Part shown: positions 48,524 through 59,329 of the stretch, piece by piece
Numbering within the stretch: position 1 is the stretch's first letter
How the letters are laid out: each line of letters opens with the position of its first letter
Assembly: GCA_050084985.1 (NCBI GenBank)
Contig: JBITNC010000001.1
Location: 210,366,001 to 210,430,000 of the forward strand
From: Nageia nagi
Taxonomy: Eukaryota > Pinophyta
Direction of reading: 5' to 3'
Length of the DNA: 64,000 nucleotides
Program-made: the position numbers and the translations under genes
Notes under the pieces: model-generated
The model's database searches: none
What the model was told of the DNA's origin: nothing
What the model saw: only the letters and a program-made list of their open reading frames with translations

Positions 48524-49400
48524 TTTTGAATAATGAGAATAGGCAATGACACATAATTTAGCTCATGAGTGAGAAGGACCATGATTGGGAGAATAGGTAT
48601 TCCCACTTGTCTAAGGCATGCAAGTTTTCCTCTCCTACCAACCATCTAAGGCTCTTGATTACCTCCATCATTTCCACTTATTTATGTTTGGAAAAAAGAA
48701 GTTAGAATTTTGTATAGGCATGGTATGGATGGTTTAGGATATCTATGTCAAGGGAACATGCTATGCTTAGGATACTATTATTTTAGCCTAACTTTATAAG
48801 GATATATATAAACATATGTATGTGGATAAATTTAACATCACCATTGCTCATATTGGTTTACTATAAGTATGGGCCTATGAGAATATCATTGTGATTAGGT
48901 CGATGGGACTCCAGAGGGCTAGGGAGGACCTAACATATATTGATTTGATTTGTTGTGTTTTTATACTTCATAAATATAGGTATCCACACACCTTAGAGGT
49001 TGGTTAGTGGGAGATTAATAAACTTTAGCCAAAGTACCTAGTGTGGGTCTCATATGCAGATTATGTGTAGAAGGAGGATACCCACTAGTTTGCATGGCTT
49101 AGATAACCATGCTTTCTCTAGAGTAGGAAGAAGCTCATAGAGACATAATTTCCATACCTAATCCTAATGCAATTTGAAATATGGTAGGGTATTCCACCTA
49201 CCCCAATATACTATATGTGGTAGAGAGATAAGAGGGATGCCCCACTAGGGGTACAAATTATGCCTACATGGAAGACTAACTAAGAGGAGCCATAGACCAT
49301 AGACCCCATAGAGCCCACTTCTATGACTCCAAGAATTATGAGGGGGTGTAGATAGAGTGATGTAAGTAGTACTAGAAGTATGGCATGCCACTAGTTTGTA
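48524..49400 (+). pseudogene. Plant mobile domain gene, continuation after the chromovirus
   Basis: Right flank of the chromovirus. Most is stop-broken, but at about 49120-49330 one frame reads SRKKLIET, then FPYLILMQFEIW, a stop, GIPPTPIYYMW, a stop, RDKRDAPLG. This resembles the later PMD block (R-V-M-R-Q-F-G-x-x-Q-x-I-P). With the N-terminal half ending at 34216 it forms one gene split by the insertion. The middle part (48530-49100) could not be followed in one frame. C-terminal boundary uncertain. Confidence 0.45.
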
Positions 49401-50038
49401 CATGAAGATATGGTTCCATCCCTTTGTTATAATTATATATATATATTATGATTCTTTTTGGCTCCCAATTTTGTGTACATTTTTGAATGTATGCTTAGTT
49501 TTTATGTTTTACATTTGAATGAATGATGTGCTTATTTATATAATTGTACTTAAATGATTTTCAATTTAAATTTTAAAGTGCAAGTTTCAAAATTGTAATC
49601 AACAAGCCACATACACTATTACATGTTTTCATTTGCAACTTTATTCAATGAAATTGATAATTCAACCTATGAATAAATGTAAATAATGAACCCAATGCAT
49701 AAGCAACATTCAATTTTACTATACAAATCAAACTTAGAAGTGAATGAAACACAAAAATCATTCTCTATTTGCAAGAAAGCATGAACCTGAGGGAGTTTTT
49801 CTTCTTTAATAAATGAAAAACTTGATGACATTCCCCTAAAATGTCTAAATATATTATAATGAAATAGAATATACTATTTTTTTTTGGTTTGATAAACACA
49901 TGCTATTAACATTGTGAAAATAGTCACATGTTGTTAATGGCATGATTTTTAAAGAATTAAAAAAAAATGTATGAGGGTAAGGATCAAAATTTACCTAGCA
50001 CACACATTAAACCATCACATGACCTTTATGATAAGTAA
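49401..50038. other. No gene seen between PMD remnant and Tat element
   Basis: AT-rich, including (at)n near 49435-49450. Confidence 0.6.
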
Positions 50039-50884
50039 TGTAGACACCTAAAAATGTCCCCTTCTTAGCTAGTAAACATTAAAATAATCATAACTCTTTG
50101 CAATAATATAAAATAGGTCTAAAAACCCTATTATTGGATAGCCCTTGTCAAGTACATATGAAATGGGTGGTCACATGACTCTTTTTAGGTAAGATTGGCT
50201 ATTAGGTAGTCAGTTAATATTGTCACAAAGTTAAAAACCTAGTCGCCAGTGACCTAAGATAGTCATCGGCATTTTGAGCTAGTCATCGGTGTTCGTATGG
50301 TAAACACTGGTGACTCTGCAATAGCTGAACAAGGAGCCAAAATAGCGAAAGAAAGTTGAAATGATTCATCTTTCCAAGATGATGTGGATAGAGGGGGTCA
50401 GTTACGACCTATAGTGGCTCTTCACTTCCTCTTACCAACCTTTTTAATATCCCATCCAAAATCTATAAATGCAAGCTAATATAAAGCAAAAAAGGGAGAA
50501 TCTTGACCCATTTTGAAGTAGGGTAATGCTACCAAAATCTTGTGAGCTCATACATTTTATTGTTTTATGCTAGTTTCAATTCAATACATGTCATACATAG
50601 ATGCTTTGATGTTATTATTTCTTGTATGTGTGTAGGATTTATAGGTTCATATCAAGGAAAGAAGCAAGCAAATCAAAAACAATGGAGATCTAATACTCTT
50701 ATTTTGGCAAATGGCATTTGTAAAAGTCCCTTCTAAGGGCCAATTGTAGTCTTAATTGAAAATCAATATCATTTTGCAATTATAACATGTTTATCTATTT
50801 TACATAATTTGAGGTTCAATGAAAGTTTAAGAATAATTTGTATTTCATGTTATTCTATATTCCAGCTTTATTTTCACTGCAACA
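50039..50884 (+). repeat. 5' LTR of the Tat element (~846 bp)
   Basis: Starts TGTAGACACC and ends CTGCAACA just before the PBS. It contains a TATA box and CCAGTGAC/GTCATCGG-type repeats near 50245-50320. The start is chosen by the TG...CA rule and the characteristic TGTAGACACC; no partner LTR is available to confirm it. Confidence 0.65.
50463..50470 (+). promoter_or_regulatory. TATA box in Tat LTR
   Basis: CTATAAAT, mid-LTR, about 420 bp from the PBS. Confidence 0.55.
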
Positions 50885-50887
50885 TTC

Positions 50888-50905
50888 TGGCGCTAGAAGG
50901 AGGGC
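50888..50905 (+). promoter_or_regulatory. Primer-binding site of the Tat element (not iMet type)
   Basis: TGGCGCTAGAAGGAGGGC begins three bases after the terminal CA of the LTR. The TGG start fits the CCA end of a tRNA; TGGCGC-type sites are typical of the Tat/Athila branch. The exact tRNA was not determined. Confidence 0.7.
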
Positions 50906-52676
50906 CCTTCCATTATTGATAGGGAGGTTTTTTGTTTGTAATGATTTTACCTTTCTATTATTCTGCTTATTCAAATTTCTCTATGAACTAACTTTAAATT
51001 TTGTGTTCCATGCATTTCAAGAAATCTATTGCAGAAACACCAACGATTGGAAGCAGACATCAGCGACTCAGAAGGAATGCCAGCATTTCACATAGTAATC
51101 TAGACTAAATGCCAGTGATTGGGATTGAATGCTAGTGACTCATAATAAACACCAGTGACCTCTATCTAAACGTTAATGACTCATAGATAGGTCATTTTGT
51201 CTCTTTTTGTTATTCCTAAAAATTTAAAATAAAATGCATAATGTATTGCTAAAATGGAAGGATATTTTTGAATGTGATTCCTTTGCCTAGAATGCATATA
51301 GAATGGGTAGAAAAGATTAAATGCATATTTTTTATTAATTTATTTTATGTAAAATGTTATGTATGTATTTTCATGCTTTGGGTGAAGGGTATGTACACAT
51401 TAATACTTTTTATTTTGTCTACTTATGCTCTCCCTTTGTGCTTCGTGCGATCTAAGGTGACCAGAATAGACTTGATAAGAAGGAGTAATTAATTTTTCTT
51501 TCACATTCCCATTATCATTAATTTGCTTAATTTACTTATACATAATACTTCCACAATTAGAAGGGGTAAATGAATCACAATTAATTTGGAATGAACCTTA
51601 AAGGAAATAAATCAGGTTTTTGGTAGCGTAAATCACATTAAAAGGTTAATGAATTGGAGGGATTTGAATACATTAAGTACTTTCACTTAACAAAGTATGC
51701 TCTCACTTTTGCACTTCAAGTGATCTTAAGTGATCAGAAATAAGTTAAGTGAAAGAGGTAAAATTTATTTACATATTATTTGGAAACATACTTCACATTA
51801 ACACTCTTAAAGAGGTCTACCCTTACCACTCCATTGGAGGTCGAAGGGAGGTGACCCTTGGAGGAGTAATTGAACCTCACTTAATTAATTTATCTACACT
51901 TAATGACTTTTTACTAAGTCTGCTCTTACCACTCCATTGGAGGTCAAAGAGATATGTAACTAGTAAGAAGAGAGAATTTATCACATATAAAACTTCCACA
52001 GTTGTAAGGAGTTAATGAACATCATTAAGAGGTTGGATAATGAATCGCATTATAATTAAAAAGAACAACGGGGTTTATTAAGGTCAAGATTCACTTAAAA
52101 TAAACTTTGATTGCATCACATTAAATTAAGATAAATAAATGGACATGAATGTTTGGGAGGGTAGTATGCATAAATGTACTTTACTTGTTTAAATGCATTA
52201 CATAAGGCCTTAAAGGAATAATTGAACATTAACGAGTTGGATGTCACTACCAACCGTTAATTCTTGCTTCTTTGTATCCACCAACCTAACACACTTGAAG
52301 CCATAGAGCCAGTTACACTTGGAGGTGATGACCAAGGCAACTTTCCTTTAGGTAGGAGTCAAAAAAGGAGACTCACCTAGAACCAAGCCAAAAGCCATAG
52401 AAACTTGCAAACATTTCTTAGAATTACCCAACCTACCTTGTTTAACACTTGACTAGTCTAACAAACTAGGAAGCTTAAAAAGATTAAACTAAACAACTTA
52501 TATCATTCACTTAACTTAAATATTAAAAATATGTGAAAAAGTTAAAGAAGATAATCACATCATTAAAAGTAGATTTGCATATAGGCTATTTGTGCATTAA
52601 ATTGTTTTCTCGAAAATATAACATAAAAGATAAAAATAGAGTTTCTTTTTACGATGCTTGTTTATAATATCTAAAG
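50906..52676 (+). other. Long 5' leader of the Tat element with internal repeats
   Basis: About 1.8 kb between PBS and the first gag codon. It contains iterated (a/g)ccagtga motifs (about 51040-51190) and duplicated segments: tatgctctc...gatct-type at about 51424 and 51696, and accactccattggaggtc at about 51827 and 51928. Small open frames here look accidental. Confidence 0.6.
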
Positions 52677-53145
52677 ATGGTCCAAACTAGAAGTATGACC
52701 ACTAAGAAAATGCGAGAATACCCATTTGAAATACAAGAAATAGATTCAGATAATATGGATTTGATAGAGTCTTCGGTTAGGAGGCCACCTCCTTTAGATG
52801 AATCAAATTCACGGGTAGTTTGTTATGAAAGTAAGAATTGGGATTATGATCAATCTAGATTGCAAAGACAAAGTATAGAAGATCTTACTACCAAGACTAG
52901 AATACAAGTGTTAGATGAAGAGTTAATTGAAATTTGCTGCCACCTAGCTAATCATAGGGCTATTCCTAAGACATCTTCTAGTTTATCGGGAGATGTTGAA
53001 AAACAAAATCATAGACATCATAAATTAGAAATTGCCAAGGATAAATCTTGGTTTGAAACCATAGCAATACTAGAAATTGAACCTATAAATCTAAATATGA
53101 AAGAGTCATACATCTATTATCAGATGGTTGAAAGGTTAGTTCGTT
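52677..53145 (+). CDS. Tat gag N-terminal ORF (156 codons)
   Basis: Starts MVQTRSMTTKKM, a start typical of gag proteins in this branch, and is open to a stop at 53145. The sequence is acidic-to-mixed, without a named domain. The frame is lost downstream, and the coding potential resumes in another frame at 53423. It is probably the N-terminus of one long gag now split by stops and a frameshift. Confidence 0.6.
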
Positions 53146-53422
53146 AATTCGCAAAGAGGGATACCCTTTTTCTCATAAATCTCTCGAGTTAGGAAAAAAT
53201 GAAGTATCAATACCTACGAGTAACTTGTCCCAAAGAGCTCCTTCAATAAGACAAATAGAAAAATCTTATTCTTTAAAGGGAGGATTACATAGAAGGACAT
53301 CTAAGTACAAAGTAGAAGAGATACCTTCTTATGAAGAACTAGAAGAATGATGATTATGTAAAATAATAACCGATCGAAAGTTCATAGAAATATATGCTGA
53401 TGATATTAAAAAGGCTGCAAAG

Positions 53423-54001
53423 ATGCAATCTGTTCTAAATGAAGTTGATGAATTCATTAAAATTCAAGAACGAGAGAATGAATTAAAAGAAATGGAAGAT
53501 AAACTTCTTAGAGATAAAAGAAAATTCATAGAACAAGAACAAGCCAATAGAGAAAGAAATGAATTCCTAGAACAAGAAAAGAAAAGACTTCATAAAGAAC
53601 ATGAGATGCAACTTCATTTACAGGAATTACAACTTAAAGAATTAGAGAATGAGAAAATAAAAAGAGAACAATATCTACGTATGGAGAAAGAAAAATAAAG
53701 ATAGTGGGAGGAATATTAAAAAATAAAGAACTTGAAACTTGAAACTCCTAAAGGGAGTCAAATACAAAGATATCGAGATCCTTATTTAGACAAACAAGAA
53801 GTGATGGATAGAGAGACAACCATTTTATTACAAAAGGAGATGGATAAAGAACTAGAACTACAAAAATTATATGATAAACAAAAGCAAGATTCCATTAAAA
53901 GTTGGATCGAACAAACTCAAAATCAAACAAGACAACCTGATACAAAGGAAAAGATCTATAAGAGAAAGATATATCACAAAAACCTCCTAAAATCCCTACT
54001 T
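53423..54001 (+). pseudogene. Tat gag coiled-coil segment
   Basis: Two adjacent open pieces in one frame (53423-53695 and 53732-54001) separated by stops. They are extremely rich in Glu, Lys, Gln and Arg with heptad-like Leu spacing (for example QLHLQELQLKELENEK), so a long coiled coil is predicted. A coiled coil ahead of the gag core would support multimerisation of the particle protein; this is inference. Confidence 0.65.
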
Positions 54002-54165
54002 TGAGACATCATTCACCTCTTAAAATATTTCCCTCACCACCGTTAGAGTGTCCTTCTAACCATGAGTCTTACACTTCAAGATCAATTTCTGAAAAGGATC
54101 CGAATACTCGAAGATATCATAGACACACTCAAGGTCATAGAATCGATAAATAATTAGAAGACTTT

Positions 54166-55164
54166 ATGAAGGACTTTATAAATCGAGAAATAAATGTTCA
54201 AGGACTTCAAAAGTTAAATTATAAGAATATTTGCAATGAACCTATTCATCCAAGTGTTCCAAAAAAGAAACTACCATATAGGTTTGAATTTCCTAAGATA
54301 GAATCATTTAAAGGAAGAGAAGACCCCAAAGAACATTTAAGAAAATTTACATTTTCAAGTTATCAAATAGCTAATGATGACTCATTAATGTTACATATAT
54401 TTCCTATGATGCTTGCAGGCCAAGCCTTAGATTGGTATAATAGTTTGCCTATGCATAGTTTATATACATTCGAACAATTGGCTAATCAATTTCTAGAACA
54501 TTTTAGAATCAATATTAAAGAAAGATCTTCAATTACTAATCTTACAAGATTACAACAATTTCCTGATGAAACTATACAAGATTACATCTCAAGATGGTAG
54601 GCTATACTCATAAGTATGCCTTATACAATACCACAAGAGGAATTGGTTAAATTATTTAGTCAAAGTTGTCTTAGACCAATAGCTAGTGTTCTCTAAATTC
54701 AACAACATAAAACTTTTGAAGAAGCTATTGCTCAGGTAGTAGTTATAGAAAGAGTTAAAATTCAATATGGAGAACTAAAGCTTAAGAAAAAGGAATACAA
54801 AAAGGGTAATTAACATGAAAATAGTACTAAACAACCATAGAATAATCAAATAGCTATGACAGAAGATTCAGGTCAAGTTTCAAAAATTGAAGAAAATGTT
54901 GAACCTAAGCCTAAAAGAAATTTTACCCCACTATCAGAACCATTAGGTGAAATACTTAAAAAATTATGTGATAATGGTATGATTAAATTACCTAATAGAA
55001 GACCTAAAAATCCTAATGCCAAAGAAAGCAAATGGTATAAGGAAAATGAATTTTGCGCTTATCATAGGCAAAAAGGACATAATACAAATAGATGTCAGAC
55101 TTTACAACATAAAATTCAAGACTTGATAGATAGTCAGATGTGGATAATCCCATTGTGCCTTTGA
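54166..55164 (+). pseudogene. Tat gag core with zinc knuckle
   Basis: The core gag domain is at about 54268-54597: FPKIESFKGREDPKEHLRKF, then MLAGQALDWYNSLP, FEQLANQFLEHF and TRLQQFPDETIQDYISRW, the retrotransposon-gag block of the Tat group (A-x-x-W-x-x-x-L...F-x-x-x-F...L-x-x-x-x-Q-x-x-x-E-S/T-x-x-x-Y-x-x-R-W). A TAG at 54598 interrupts it. The same frame resumes at 54856 and holds FCAYHRQKGHNTNRC (about 55051-55095), a zinc knuckle with all Cys/His present. The frame changes near 55130. Confidence 0.85.
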
Positions 55165-56594
55165 ATCAAAATTTAGGGATATATCAAAACCCCTTACCCT
55201 CACATCAGGCTAACAATGTGTCAACCATCCCAAACCAAATGAACTATACATGGAATAATAAGGATATACCATTTATAGGGACTATAGATGATTCAATACA
55301 TATGATTGGTATAGCTACAAGAGCAAAATAATATTAGAATAAATAGGATAATCCATGAAAAAATCAATCAATATCAAACCCAATTAATATACAACCTATA
55401 CCTCCCCCACAACAACCTAAAGTTTTGATAAAAGGTGCTCTTCAACAATAATTAAAATTGTCTCCAGTTAAGATGACCTTATTGGAATTATTACAATAGT
55501 CTAAGAGTTATAGGGAAGCTATGAATCAAATTATATAAGAAATTCAAGTGGATATTAGTAACCCTGATAATTTTATTTCAATAGTTGAAAGCTTGAAGAT
55601 ATCTCAACAACCTAACATCACCTTCTACGAACAAGAAAAATTAAATAATGATGGACCAGGTAGACTTGATCCAACTTTACATATAATTGGTAAATTAGAT
55701 GGGAAATTATTTAAAAGAATTCTGATAGATGAAGGTTTAGCTATAAATATAATTTCAGATGCTGCATACAAAAATTTGAATTTATCAAATTCGCTTATCT
55801 TAGCTCCTTCTTTACAAATTAGGGCATTTAATGATGTAGTGTGTTCAACTTTAGGATCAATAGTATTGCTGATTACAGTAGGGGCTAAAACTATTCAAAC
55901 TTTATTACATATAATTGAAGGAAATATTATACAATACAACATTCTCTTAGGAAGTCCATGGATTAGAGAAATACAATGTGTTCCATCAACTTATCATGGA
56001 TGTTTAAAATACATTTATTAAGATAAAGTTCATTGTGTGTTTAAAGATCCAGATCCTTATTCACATTGTAATTTAATTTTTGATCCAAATAAAGTGACCT
56101 TACCGTCCCCTAACTTGTCAACCATATTAATGAACAAAAATATGAAACAATCTGAAGTCATAAAGGGAAAAAATGATATAGTTATACAAGATAAAGATAC
56201 TTGGGAAAAGGTTGCTAAAACTTTAGATGAAAAGTATGGAGCTTCTTCATCAAAACAAGTAAATGCTACATCTATTAATGACTCCTCCCATGTATATCCA
56301 GTAAAAGTTAAATTAAGGGATTTAGGGATGGGAGAATATGATGTAGATGATGTGGTATTTAATATACCTTCATCACAAGAAGGGGGTAGATTATCTGAAT
56401 CACCTAGTGTGATTGGACAAATAGTACCCTTAGGAGAAGTACCTAATCAGACAATGTTCATCTATGTGGGGATATTAGATCCTATGTCAACAATACCCCA
56501 TCAAACATATGAAGGAAATTTCAATAATGATATGAAGTATTTATCGCCATGTTCAAGAACATTTGTCTTAAACTATTTTAACAAATGTAATTAG
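55140..56594 (+). pseudogene. Tat protease region and linker
   Basis: In one frame with a few stops. About 55590-55700 carries ITFYEQEKLNNDGPGRLDPT, matching the usual I-x-F-x-x-x-D/E-L-P-x-x-G-x-x-H stretch before the protease. The active site at about 55720 reads RILIDEGLAINII, where relatives have D-N/S-G, so the middle residue is Glu. After about 100 residues LLGSPWIREIQCVPST and YHGCLKYIY (about 55950-56015) match the conserved end of Tat proteases (L-G-R-P-W-I-H...V-P-S-T-x-H-Q-x-x-K). 56037-56594 is a linker without a known domain. Confidence 0.8.
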
Positions 56595-56606
56595 CAAGGA
56601 TGAGGA

Positions 56607-57224
56607 TTGGGTCGATATGAACAGGGTCCACGAGAGATAATTGAATTACAATATCAAGATCCCACCAATAAAAGTGGATTAGGTTATCAAAATAAATGTG
56701 AAAATATTACTAAATTAGAAAATTTAGGAGAAGAGAATTTGGATTATAATGAAGAAATTTTAGAGAAAGAATCCATAGTACAAGAAATTATTGATATAAG
56801 AGAAGAACAATTAAATGAAATGGATGTCTTAGAAGGTTTCAAAATGCTCTTTATTGAGCCACCCTAGAATCATTCATGTTTACTAAGTGATATATAAGAA
56901 AAAATAAATATAAATGCTGAATCATTAATCATTCCATATTCAGATATACCATTGGTAAATATGGTTACAATAAAAGAGAAGGACATTGAAGATCAAAATA
57001 ATGAACAAATAGATGAAGCTAACGAAAATCAAAATTTAATTAAAATAATAGCTAATACTTCTACAGATGAAGTAATCATTGATTTCTCTCTTATATCATC
57101 TAATCCTTCAATGCATGAATTCAAAAATGTAGATCACATATTTGGTTCCTATGAAAATCAAGTATGCATGAATGAACAAACTCAAGAATACGATGAAGAA
57201 TATAGTGTTAACGATAATGGATAG
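56607..57224 (+). pseudogene. Tat polyprotein acidic linker between protease and RT
   Basis: Two open stretches in the same frame (56607-56864 and 56952-57221) separated by stops near 56866-56900. Very rich in Glu, Asp, Asn and Ile, without recognised domains. It probably belongs to the polyprotein because the frame is shared with protease and RT. Confidence 0.5.
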
Positions 57225-57269
57225 ATACCAGTACCAAATCAATTAGAAGAAGGGTCGCATATGCTTACT

Positions 57270-58100
57270 GAGAAAGTCTTAAAAATAAATATTAGTAATG
57301 ATCCTCAAAATCCTAAAATTATTCAGTTAGGAGAAAACCTCACAGAAAATGAACAAAAAGAAATTATAACCTTATTAAAAGAATGAGAATAGGTATTCGC
57401 ATGGTCATATGCAGACATGCTTGGAATAGATCCTCAATTAGTAGTGCATAATTTAGCATTAAAGCTAGATGCTAAACCTATTAAACAAAAATTAAGTAAA
57501 ATGCATCCTACTATAGCATTAATGGTAAAAGAAGAACTCCAAAAATTATTAGAAGCTAAATTTATACAACCTATAGACTACTCAGATTGGATATCTAATA
57601 TGGTACCTATGAAAAAACCAAGTGGAAAAATAAGAATATGCACATATTTTCATGATCTTAACAAAGCTTCTCCTAAAGATGATTTCCTTCTACCTAGCAT
57701 TGATAGTTTGGTAGACTCGACAACAGGACATGATATGTTATCATTAATGGATGGGTTTTCTGGTTATAATCAAATAAAAATAACTACTGAAGATCAACAT
57801 AAAATGACTTTTATAACTCCTTGGGGTACCTTTTGTTATAAAGTTATGCCTTTTGGATTAAAAAATGCTGGGGCAACTTATCAAAGGGCTATGACTTACA
57901 TATTCCATGATTATATGCACAACATAGTAGAAGATTATGTCGATGATTTGTTGGTTAGATCCAAATATCGAGTAGATCATGGAAAAGACCTAATTAAAGT
58001 CTTAGATAGATTATTAGAACACAAAGTAAGATTAAATCCAAAGAAATGTGTTTTTGGTGTAACTTTAGGAAAATTATTAGGATTTATTATGTCCCAATGA
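57270..58100 (+). pseudogene. Tat reverse transcriptase
   Basis: Begins after a stop pair near 57384 with FAWSYADMLGIDPQLVVHNL, the conserved Tat RT entry, and is then open from 57417 to 58098. Boxes in order: QKLSKMHP, WISNMVPMKKPSGKIRI, FHDLNKASPKDDFLLPSID, SLMDGFSGYNQI (first catalytic Asp, about 57751), KMTFITPWGTFCYKVMPFGL, KNAGATYQRAM, and the catalytic YVDDLLVRSK (about 57937). LNPKKCVFGV and LLGFIMS follow. All three catalytic Asp are present. A TGA at 58098 and an earlier stop make it a pseudogene, although a lightly damaged one. Confidence 0.92.
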
Positions 58101-58790
58101 GGAATTGAAATAGATCCTAGTAAAGTGAAGGCAGTAGTAGACATGCCACCTCCTGCAAATCTAAAACAATTACAGAGTTTACAAGGTAAGTTACAAGCCA
58201 TTAGAAGGTTTATAGCTCAACTTTATGATAAATGTAAACCATTTACAAAGTTATTAAAAAAGGGGATCGAATATCATTGGGGCAAAGAGCAACAAGAGGC
58301 ATTCGATGAAATTAAAAGATATTTATTATCACCTCCTGTCTTAAGTCCACCAAGAAAAGATATACCCTTTTTGTTATATATCTCTGCTACTAAAAATGCT
58401 TTAGGAACAATGCTTGCTCAAAAGAATGAACACAATAAACAGCAAGCTATATATTATCTGAGTAGAACCCTAGTGAGCTATGAGATTAAGTACATATATT
58501 TGGAAAAATTATGTCTTACTATCATTTTTGCTACTAAAAAACTTTGACATTATATGCTAAATCATACAACATATGTCATCTCTAAAATTGATCCATTGAA
58601 ATATATGATGAATAAAACATATCAAAATTCAAGAACTGCAAAGTGGATAATGCACTTAACTGAATTTGATTTACATTTTATTAGACAAAAGTTAATAAAA
58701 GGATAAGTAATTGCTGACTATCTCATTGATGCTCCATTGCAAGATGATAAACCCCTTGTCATTGAATTACCTGATGATGTGGTGTTTCAA
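58101..58790 (+). pseudogene. Tat first RNase H (gypsy type) with RT connection
   Basis: Continues the RT frame. AVVDMPPPANLKQLQSLQGK (about 58130-58190) is the connection; then KPFTKLLKKG, FDEIKRYLLSPPVL, PFLLYISATKNALGTMLAQ (about 58370), QQAIYYLSRTL, YEIKYIYLEKLCLTIIFATK (about 58480-58540) and, after a stop at 58545, LTEFDLHFIRQKLIKG and IADYLIDAPL (about 58655-58740). In relatives this domain has lost strict catalytic residues and serves as a tether next to the second RNase H. Confidence 0.85.
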
Positions 58791-58829
58791 TTAGATGAAA
58801 TTGAAATACTTGTAGAACCTTAAGACGAT

Positions 58830-59283
58830 TGGGATATGACAATACACTTTGATGGTTCTCGATGTGAATAAGGTGGTGGAGCAGGTGTCATATTTATAAC
58901 CCTACAAGGGATCCCTATACCATATTCATTTAAACTAAAATTTCCTTGAACTAATAATTATGCAGAATACGAAGCTTTGATATTAGCATTAAAAACTACG
59001 GTTAAATTAAAACTTAAAAGAATTAAGATTATTGGAGATTCTTTACTTATAGTAAATCAAGTGAAAGGAATCTATCAATGTAAAGAACCTTTACTTCAAA
59101 AGTATAAAGCGTTAGTTGAGGAATTATTAAAATCTTTTGAACAATTTAGTATAGAAGCGGCACCAAGATCATCTAATAGATTTGTAGATGCTATGGCTTC
59201 TATTGGATCTCTTATCTCAGAAGATCCTAAGAAATTTTTGATTCAAGTTGAAATAATTCAATTGTCTCAATCATCATTACAAT
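58830..59283 (+). pseudogene. Tat second, plant-acquired RNase H (aRNH)
   Basis: Starts with MTIHFDGSR (first catalytic Asp, about 58836-58862), a stop, then GGGAGVIF, TNNYAEYEALILALKT (catalytic Glu, about 58950), IIGDSLLIVNQVKG (catalytic Asp, about 59030) and RFVDAMASIGSL (catalytic Asp, about 59177). All four acidic residues of a type-1 RNase H are retained. A second RNase H downstream of the gypsy-type one is a hallmark of the Tat lineage. Stops at 58869 and 58947 break the frame; it closes at 59283. Confidence 0.88.
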
Positions 59284-59329
59284 AGGAAGATGAAAAAAAA
59301 AGTGTATTGAATATTGACGTAACTAATAA

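Noticed and set aside
50542-52015. Five plus-strand frames of 64-88 codons in the Tat LTR and leader
   Set aside because: They lie upstream of gag in a repeat-bearing untranslated leader, have different frames and show no recognisable domain.
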